The translations under genes were made by a program, and so were the position numbers. A model generated the notes under the pieces. That model was given only the letters and a program-made list of their open reading frames with translations, was not told the origin of the DNA and did no database searches. A DNA stretch of 64,000 bases from Chakrabartyella piscis (GTDB taxonomy: Bacteria; Bacillota; Clostridia; Lachnospirales; Anaerotignaceae): contig CP092441.1 in assembly GCA_030067835.1 (NCBI GenBank), forward strand, positions 1,426,001 to 1,490,000. The letters are read 5' to 3'. Positions 9,154 through 17,400 of this stretch are shown here, in pieces (within the stretch, counting starts at the first letter, position 1; each line of letters opens with the position of its first letter).

Positions 9154-9487
9154 TACAGATGAACGTGTGAAGGCTGTGTTTCAAGAAGCAAAAATCATGA
9201 AACAACGCCAACAAAAAAAACAGATTTATGGAGTGATGGCAGCCAGTTGCGGTCTTTGTTTTTGTGCAACAATAGTGCGTTCACTTGTAATTCCAACTAT
9301 GATTGTGGATTATTCCTATGTTTCCAGTACAGTTGGATTTTCTGCCAGTATCTTTGCAAATCCACATTTTTTGAGCTATGTAATCATAGGCATCATTTCG
9401 GCATTGTTGGGTGCATCTGTCACAATACTTTGTGTGTTGTTGCACAATAGAGCCAGACAATTGGAGGAAGAAAATTATGACAATTGA
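9146..9487 (+). CDS. Small membrane protein, possible anti-sigma factor
   Basis: 113 residues. The N-terminus is charged and helical (STDERVKAVFQEAKIMKQRQQKK). It is followed by two transmembrane segments (about 28-50 and 71-97) and a short charged tail. It overlaps the sigma gene by 8 bp, so the two are translationally linked. The protein encoded at 11091-11435 has the same plan: a charged, Lys/Arg-rich N-terminal helix, two membrane segments and a charged tail. This suggests a pair of related proteins. It has no zinc-binding HxxxCxxC motif, so the anti-sigma role is inferred only from position and topology. Confidence 0.65.
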   Translation: MRSTDERVKAVFQEAKIMKQRQQKKQIYGVMAASCGLCFCATIVRSLVIPTMIVDYSYVSSTVGFSASIFANPHFLSYVIIGIISALLGASVTILCVLLHNRARQLEEENYDN

Positions 9488-10103
9488 ACTGACAACAAAT
9501 ACACTTCAGATGTGTGTTTGTCTGGTTTCTGCTATTTGGATGACAATATTGGCAGTGCAATCTGCACGCCCAGTACATATCCTTATGGCTGGATTTTCTG
9601 ATACATTTGCGCTTGGAACAATGTATTGGACAACGCATCAACTCATGACCACCCAAATACCAGATGCTTTCTATTTGGCAGAGGTTTCGTTTATGGCGGC
9701 ACCTTTGTTTTTGCTTTGTATAGAATTCTATAGTGGAAAACAAATATTTGATGGAAATTTCTATCCTGTTGCAATACCAATTTATGTTGTGGCATGTGGT
9801 CTTTGGATTTTTTTTACCATAGATGGCGGAGATGGCATTGCAAATGCCATGTACATGAGTGCTACTGCAATTTGTTTTGCCAAAGCAGTTCAAAATTTGC
9901 GGTTTGGAAATCCATATGGTCGAAGCTTGCACCTATACTGCATTTGCTTTGTCTTGGTAGAATGGATGTTATGGTTTACTGAGTGTATTTGGAGTGGAGA
10001 TACTTGGGCAAACCCGTATTATTGGGTGGATAATTCTTTGACACTTACCATTGCTCTCATAATTCCTGCGGTAAAGGGGGCTTGGGATTATGATTTACCT
10101 TGA
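9477..10103 (+). CDS. Multi-pass membrane protein of unknown function
   Basis: 208 residues. ATG 9477 follows a GGAGGAAG site, and the gene overlaps the one before it by 11 bp. About six or seven hydrophobic segments span nearly its whole length, with little soluble sequence. I do not recognise the family. It lies inside a chain of overlapping genes (sigma, small membrane protein, this gene, PrsW), so it is probably made with them and may be part of a membrane signal-sensing complex. Confidence 0.65.
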   Translation: MTIELTTNTLQMCVCLVSAIWMTILAVQSARPVHILMAGFSDTFALGTMYWTTHQLMTTQIPDAFYLAEVSFMAAPLFLLCIEFYSGKQIFDGNFYPVAIPIYVVACGLWIFFTIDGGDGIANAMYMSATAICFAKAVQNLRFGNPYGRSLHLYCICFVLVEWMLWFTECIWSGDTWANPYYWVDNSLTLTIALIIPAVKGAWDYDLP

Positions 10104-10713
10104 AAATATTTATTTTTGTTTGGTTGCACCTTTTTTGGTTGCATGTGTTTGTGCCCATAAAGAACAACGACTGTCTTTGATTTTTGTGGTGTATGGTATG
10201 ACTGCTTGCTTGTTGTCTGCCTATATCAATCTGTTTTTTGCACAAGTATATCAGACCAGTATCCTTGTAGCAACAATGGAAATTGCACCGTTGATTGAAG
10301 AATTGATGAAGTTGTTCCCTATTTTGTACTATCTTCTGGTGTTTGAGCCAAAAAACAAAGCAGTTTTGTCAGCAATGCTTATGGTGGCAATTGGGTTTGC
10401 AACCTTTGAAAATATTTGCTATTTGGTGGAACATGGAACAGATAACCTGCAATATCTTTTGATGCGTGGTTTTGGAACAGGGGCTATGCACATTGTCTGT
10501 GGTACCATTATGGGGTATGGTTTGATGTTTGCTTGGAAGTACAATTGGCTGAAGATTATGGGAACCATTGGTGTGCTTTGTATCGCTGTTACCTATCATG
10601 CAGAATACAATTTGCTCATGAGTGTAGAAGGGATTTGGCAGGTGGTTGGTACAATGATGCCACTACTCACCATTGTGATAGCTTTGATTTTGAAAAAAGT
10701 AAAATTAAAATAA
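10090..10713 (+). CDS. PrsW-family intramembrane protease
   Basis: 207 residues, overlapping the gene before it by 14 bp, with an AAAGGGGG ribosome site. The four PrsW motifs are present on membrane segments: EELMK (E70, E71, K74), FATFEN (E107, N108), a conserved His in GAMHIVCG (H134), and YHAEYN (H170, N174). In Bacillus, PrsW cuts the anti-sigma factor RsiW at site 1 and so frees its sigma factor. Here a sigma factor gene and one for a candidate anti-sigma protein lie just upstream, which fits the same role. That link is inference; the family membership rests on the motifs. Confidence 0.8.
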   Translation: MIYLENIYFCLVAPFLVACVCAHKEQRLSLIFVVYGMTACLLSAYINLFFAQVYQTSILVATMEIAPLIEELMKLFPILYYLLVFEPKNKAVLSAMLMVAIGFATFENICYLVEHGTDNLQYLLMRGFGTGAMHIVCGTIMGYGLMFAWKYNWLKIMGTIGVLCIAVTYHAEYNLLMSVEGIWQVVGTMMPLLTIVIALILKKVKLK

Positions 10714-10748
10714 AAGTCCCAATTAAAGATACAAGGGCTTTTATATCT

Positions 10749-10775
10749 TGTAGGGTACGCATTGTATGCGTACCG
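10749..10775 (+). repeat. GTAGGG palindrome, copy 3
   Basis: TGTAGGGTACGCATTG with TATGCGTACCG: stem GGTACGCAT / ATGCGTACC. It is the first half of an inverted pair with copy 4. Confidence 0.8.
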
Positions 10776-10778
10776 AAA

Positions 10779-10806
10779 GTGGAATGCATACAATGCATTC
10801 CCTACA
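10779..10806 (-). repeat. GTAGGG palindrome, copy 4, inverted
   Basis: On the minus strand it reads TGTAGGGAATGCATTG and then TATGCATTCCAC. Head-to-head arrangement with copy 3, three bases apart. Confidence 0.8.
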
Positions 10807-10881
10807 TAATTAAGATATGTTCACATATATTAGGTCTCGTTAAGTTTAATTGGTATAAATAAAATAGAGTGAAACAAAATG

Positions 10882-10907
10882 AGAGTGATTGCATAGTCAC
10901 TCTTTTT
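10882..10907 (+). terminator. Intrinsic terminator after prsW
   Basis: AGAGTGA / TCACTCT stem, eight-base loop, five T. It is preceded by GTGAAACAAAATGAG, which closely matches the bases before the terminator at 2672. Confidence 0.75.
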
Positions 10908-10925
10908 ATTATGCCTCAAATTCAC

Positions 10926-10950
10926 TGTAGGGGATGGGTTTCCCATCCTG
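10926..10950 (+). repeat. GTAGGG palindrome, copy 5
   Basis: TGTAGGGGATGGG with CCCATCCTG. Same stem as the in-gene copy at 16906. Confidence 0.8.
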
Positions 10951-11090
10951 AAAACGAAAAAACAACCTATTTCCTACAAAACCCATATCAAAACAAAAAA
11001 TATAAAACTTTTTTTCAAATCCACTGCGTAGTTTTCGCTTTTTTTGTACCTAAACAGTAGAAGGTGAATTCTAAAGAAAGGGGAGATGTC

Positions 11091-11435
11091 ATGTACGATA
11101 CACAAACGAGAATTGACATGGTCAAAGTATCAGCAAGAAAAATGAAAGAAAAACAACGCAATGCATGGATTACAAGACTCAGTGTTTTGTGTTGTGTATT
11201 GGTAGGACAAGAGATGTATCTCATCTCCTATCTTGGAAGCGGAGGACAATATCATAGTGAAGAAAGTTGGATGTTTGGTGCTACGATGTTGTTTACTGAC
11301 GCAGGTGGATATGTACTGGTGGCAGTACTGACCTTTGTTTTGGCAGCCATACTAACGGGCTTATGTATGCGTAGTCAAGAAAAAAAGCAATTAAAGAAGG
11401 GGCTTAGGGAACAAAAGGAGGAGGATGAAAGATGA
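11091..11435 (+). CDS. Small two-helix membrane protein, paralogue-like of 9146-9487
   Basis: 114 residues, start ATG 11091 behind AAAGGGGAG. The N-terminus is charged (YDTQTRIDMVKVSARKMKEK), followed by two membrane segments at about residues 26-48 and 66-95 and a Lys/Glu-rich tail. The layout matches the small protein after the sigma factor, and both open with a short polar stretch and a Lys/Arg-rich helix. The stop codon overlaps the start of the giant surface protein by 4 bp, so the two are translationally coupled. A role as membrane regulator or partner of that protein is inferred; no family is recognised. Confidence 0.65.
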   Translation: MYDTQTRIDMVKVSARKMKEKQRNAWITRLSVLCCVLVGQEMYLISYLGSGGQYHSEESWMFGATMLFTDAGGYVLVAVLTFVLAAILTGLCMRSQEKKQLKKGLREQKEEDER

Positions 11436-14400
11436 AGAAAAGACTATTCACAGTGTTCTTGGCGTGTAGCATGGTATTGAGCCTATTGCCAAGTACAATT
11501 GCCTTTGCAGATACGGAATACAGCGAAGAAGTAACAACAACCAGTTCATTTTTGAATTTGGAAAGCACAGTACCAGATGGGTTTGATGCAGATTCCACAG
11601 AAAATCCATATTCTAGCAATACAAACAGTTTTATGATGTCTGCGGAACATGAGCTTTTGATTTATTCCAATGGCGGAGATGATGCAGGCGTAAATATTTA
11701 TGAAGATTATTCCTACAATGCAAATGGTGGAAGTGACGTACTCAATGGTATGTCCACAGTTTCAGGTATCAATTCAGTTTCCACAAAATCCTATGACTAT
11801 GTACAAGGGATTGCAGGGAATTTCATTGGTGGAACGGATAATGGACGTGACAATTATGTTGCATATGTTGGTTTTGAAATGGATAGCGATGACTACATCA
11901 AACCTATGTTGTGGGTGCAAGAAGCCTACACTGGTTCTTGGTGTGCAGAAGTAGAGCTAAACTATCGTGAACTGGATTTCAAAGATTTGGATAAATACGA
12001 AGCCAGTGGTATGTTGAGCATTACAGCGGGGGATTTCAATGGCGATGGCACAGATACCATCGTTGTATATGCAGCTGGTTATAATTATCCTGTTGCTGAA
12101 TATAAACTGACCAGAGATACCACTGGACGATATGATTTGACATGGCAACAAAGTATTTATGGCGATGATATACATCCATTTACTACTTATAATATTGACA
12201 TGGCAAAAAACTTTGAAACAAGTGATGCTTGGTATGAATATCATAGAGATATTACAAATGCCATTTCTGGTGATTTGATTGCAGGGGATTTTGATAACGA
12301 TGGCAAAGACGAACTTGCCATTGTTGCCAGCACAAATGTAGCAGAAGTGCCATCGGCATATATGTCTTGGCATGGAACTTATTTATCTGTTTGGGAAAAC
12401 GACAATGGTTTTGGTCGTACATATTATGAAGCAGTGCAAGATTTTGCTACAGCAACAGATGGACACAATGGATATAACTTAATCTATGCACCAGGCATTA
12501 CATCAGGGGATGTGGATGGCAATGGAACAGAAGACCTTGTCATTGCAGGTATCTGGAGTGAACCAAGAACCAAAGATGAAAGCAATCAATATTCTATGCC
12601 TTCGGAAACTGAATATTACAACAATGTAGATTCGTTGAGTAATGATTATTGGGGTGTTTGCGTAGTCACAAATCCAGGTATACAAGGTGCATATAGCAGA
12701 ACCTCATTGCAAAGTGTGGAAATGAATGAATTCCATAAATATGGAATTGATGAAGAGGAAGATATGCAGCCCAAAACATCTGTTGCATGTGTTGCCCTTG
12801 AGGGTGTAGGTTTTGGGGAATATGTATTCCTAGGTGGCTCTTTGTATTCGGTATCAGGTGGGGCTTTGTCAACAACAGCAGTATATACACCTGATTACTT
12901 TGAAAGTTCTGATGAGGGGGTTAGTTCGCATTTAATCAATGCAGGGTTTATTGATTCTATGGCAGTGGGTACCTTTATTGGGGATAATGGATTGGCAAGG
13001 GAACAGATTATCTTTACCGTTGCTTTGAAAACGACGAGTACGGATAATTATTCGTATAAAATGGGTATTGTTACTGCTGATTTTGAGGATGAGGTACTCA
13101 GTGGGTATAGTTCTCTAGACATTGATGATTCGCCATATTTCCATGTGAATCAAAGTGCTGAATGGCAAAAAGGTTTGGCGTATATTCCAATTGCAGTGGA
13201 TATGGACAATGATGGTGTAGAAGCAAGACTCAATAACATCAGTTGGATTTATTCTGACCCTACTGTCAAAGCAGTTTTGCAAGCAGCACCATACTTTGGT
13301 GAATTGGGTACCCATAGTGATTACGATGGTGGTTCCACAAGCTATGGCATCACAACAGGATATGAATTTAGCACATCTTCCAGTGACACTGTTTCCTTTG
13401 GTGTCGGTGGTAATTTAGAAGCTGCAGTTCCAGGTGCAAAGGTTGCGTATGAATTGGGGTATAATCTTGAGTGGAGTCAATCCTTTGAAGAAAGTTTGGG
13501 TGTGGAATATAGTACAACCTTCACAGCACAGGCTTATGATACAGTGGCTTTGATGCGTACTTTGATTTATCTTTATGAATATGACATTAAGAATGAAGAT
13601 GGCACATGGGCAACGGAACAATATTGTGTTTCTATTCCACAAGATCCTACATACATTCAACTTTCACAAGCAGAATACAATGCTTTTGTAACAGAGTACA
13701 ATGCGTTATTGGATGCAGGAGCAAGTGAAGATAATCCGGTAGATACAAATAGCTATTTGCAACCAATTTCAGATTCGGATTTGCCAGCAGATAACGAAGG
13801 CAATCCATACGCATATTACAGCTCTGTTCTTGAAGGAGGTACAGGTGGAACACGCTTATCACAATCAACAAATGCTTTGGATAAAACAGGAGCTGTTACT
13901 GAAGTTTCTTGGTCTGAAACATCTGCTTCTACAGAAAGTGAAGAAACCTCTCAAGGATTCTACTATAGCATAACCATTATGGGTGGCGGTAGCATTGGTG
14001 TAGCAGAAGCATGGGGTGGTGGCACTGTCAGCTTGGACTACATGAGTGGTTCTGGTAGCTCCACTACAACCATCAATGGCAGTTCTGCAGCAGCATCTGT
14101 TGCAGGCATTGACAAAGAAAGTTTGATGGAAATGGGTGTTCCAACAGATGTTGTGGATGCCTATGGGTTCAATTGGGACTTTATGACATGGGAAAGAACT
14201 TTGTGTAACAATATGGATGATGTACCATTCTATGGATATTATCTGACCAATTTGACTTCACCACCACCACCAGTCAGCGATTTGACAGTGGAGGAAGTGG
14301 AAGAAGCATCTGTAGTACTTTCTTGGGATGCACCAACCAATGGTGAAAATGGACGTGATTACGATGATTATATCATTTGGATGATAGATGAAGATGGTGC

Positions 14401-17400
14401 ATACATCAATTTGAATGACGCAACAACAGATGGTATTGGTATCTACACCTATGATGCAGAAACAGAGGAATACACCAAATTGACAAATGGAGATGCAATT
14501 GACCCAGATGTCAATCAAGTGATGGTCAAAGGTCTCAAAAGCAACACAGACTATACCTTTGCGGTCAGCACAAAATATACCAGCGGTGTATCCGCTACAG
14601 CAGCTACATATAGTTTGTATTCCAATACAGTGGAATGCACCACAACAAAAGCAAACTATGAGTTTGTTTTGAGTGATTCACCTGTGGGCACCGTCACATC
14701 ATCTGCAATCTATGATGTCAATCAAGATGCAATCAGTGGCAGAAGCTATGTAGAAGATACAGAATTTACCATCACTGCAAAAGCAAACACTGGCTATATG
14801 ATTACAGGATATGAAATTACTGGTGTTCTGGAATACATTGACGAAGATACCAATCAATTGGTTGCAGAAGAAACAAAAACAACTTCAACGGATGTACCAT
14901 ATACAACAGAATTGACCATTGAAAAAACTTCTGTTGGCAATACAGACTATAAATTCATCACTGCACCTTTGGAAGATGCTGTGAAATTTAAGGTCAATGA
15001 TGAAGATATGGGTTCTATTTCTGCATCTGTAGCAGGATACAACTTGAATTCTGGCGAAGTGACCTCAGGAGATGTAACCTTTGTTGCAGTGGCAGAATCT
15101 GGCTATTATTTGGAAAGCTGGACAGTACAACCTTTGGATGAATATGAAACTGTAATTCCAGAAAGTGAATATACAGTGGATGTGAATGGTAGCACCTTTG
15201 TGTATACACCAACAGGAGCAGTGACTGTTACAGCAAACTTCAAAGCTTTGACAGCTGATACAACCCACACAATTACAGTGGAAACAGGCACCAAATGTGA
15301 TGTGACCATTACAAATGAATCGGGTGAAACCTTGTGGTTGGATGCAGAAAATCAAATCAAAGACGTTGCAAATGGCACAAAACTGACATTTACAGCAACC
15401 GTTGCAGATGGATATACATTTATGTATTGGAATGAAGCATTGAAAGATACTGCTGGTAATACGAATCCTTATACAATGACAATTGTAAGTGATGTAATAT
15501 TGAAACCAGTATATTCTTCATTGATCCAAAGAACCGTAACATATGATGAATATAATGCAATCACAGGCAATCAAGATGATACAGTTGGTACTGTTTCTGT
15601 CACACAAAACGGAAATTACATTACAAGAGGCGAAATTTTGTCACCAGCAGATGGCAATGTGATTTTTTCTGCAACACCAGCAGATGGCTATGCTTTGTAT
15701 CAATGGACAATCAATGGCAATGTTTCTGATGAAACAGGAACCATGATGATTATTTCCAGTATGGATGAAAGCTATGATGTAAAAGCATACTTTGTGAAAT
15801 TGCCCAATATTTCCACAGATACATTGCCTGATGGCGAACAAAATGTAGGATATAGCGAAACTTTGGCAGATACAAGACCTGATAATACCTATACTTGGAC
15901 TGTAATCAGTGGCGAACTTCCAAATGGAATCACTTTGGATGCAAATACAGGTGCAATCACAGGTACACCAACAACCGCAGGCAAATATGAATTTGTGGTA
16001 CAACTTTCCAGCACTACATGGGGATATTCTGTACAACAACAATACAATTTGATTGTAAAAGCACCATTTGTACCAGTAACAGATATCGTGTATACAGGTT
16101 CTCAAACAGTATCTAGTTTGAGTGATGTTGTAGAAGCGGGTTATGTATTGCCTTTGGATGCAACCATGCAAGAAATTGAATGGAGTTTGAGTGGAATTAC
16201 ATTGACGGGAACAGTGGTTGGTGGTAAAGCAGATGGTTCTGATTTTACAGATACTTTTACAATCACAGTTTCTGAAGTATTTGTTCCAGTAACCAATATC
16301 AGTGGCATTCCAACTTATGTGGAAGCTGTTGGTGGTATTTTGGATGTGATTGTTTTGGATGATGAAGCAGATGTAGAACCATCCAATGCAACCAACTCTA
16401 ATATTACTTGGGACACCGTAACACCATTTACAAAACTTGGTATCATTGGAAGCAATAGCAATGACCAATTGAATGCAAGCAATTTGACAGAAACCACCAT
16501 TGAAACAGCAGTGGTAAAAGCAACCATTACAGATGGTTTGGGTTCTGGCGTGAATTATGTACAATACTTCACCATTACAGCAGCAGTATTGGTAGACGAT
16601 CCAACAACAACTTGGGATTCTACAGTGGATAACTTCGATCAATCAGTAGATGCAGGTAATACTTTGGAACTTCCAAAAGCAACTACAATTTATGAAACAA
16701 CACAAGCTGTAACAGCAGAATTGGCTGTTTTGGAAGAAGTTATAGAAGAAGAATCTCTAATTGAGGATGAACCTGCAATTGAAGATGAACCTACAGCAGA
16801 AGAACCTGAAATAGACGAAAACTCTGTAGTGGATGAATCACCCATCCAGCAAGAAGAACCAAAAGAAGAACCTACAACAGACGAACCTGTAATGGATGAA
16901 GACACTGTAGGGGATGGGTCACCCATCCCGGATGAACCTAACACAGTAACACCAGATGAAGTTGTTGCAGAACTTGCAAGAGCAAGCAATGAAAACACAG
17001 CGGAATCTCAAGTTGTTTGGGAAATCATAAGTGATGGTGGAACAGGTGCAACTTTGAGCATTGATACAAGTGGTGTATATCATTTGACTGCATTGCAAGC
17101 TGGTACAGTGAAACTCAAAGCAACCGTTTTGAATGGATATTCTGATGGTACAAACATTACACACAAAGAATTTACATTTGATGTGGCAGTAGCAGGTTCT
17201 GTCAACTGTATCACTGACATTGGTGTGACAGGAGCAACTGCTTGGTCAAGTGCATTCTCAACAGCAATCACAGACTATACAGTAACAGTATCTGCAACAC
17301 AAATAGCAGCAGTTGTAACAGCAGAAGCGCTTGGAAACTATACCATTTCTGCTGGAACTAAAACAGCAAGCAATACAGGTCTTACTGTAGATTTACCTAA

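Larger units (their letters stand above)
10714..11090. other. Intergenic region: REPIN-like repeat pair, terminator, single repeat
   Basis: This 377-bp gap holds two GTAGGG palindromes in inverted order, a terminator, and a third palindrome. About 130 bp of AT-rich sequence lead up to the next gene. I see no gene and no clear sigma-A promoter for 11091. Confidence 0.6.
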
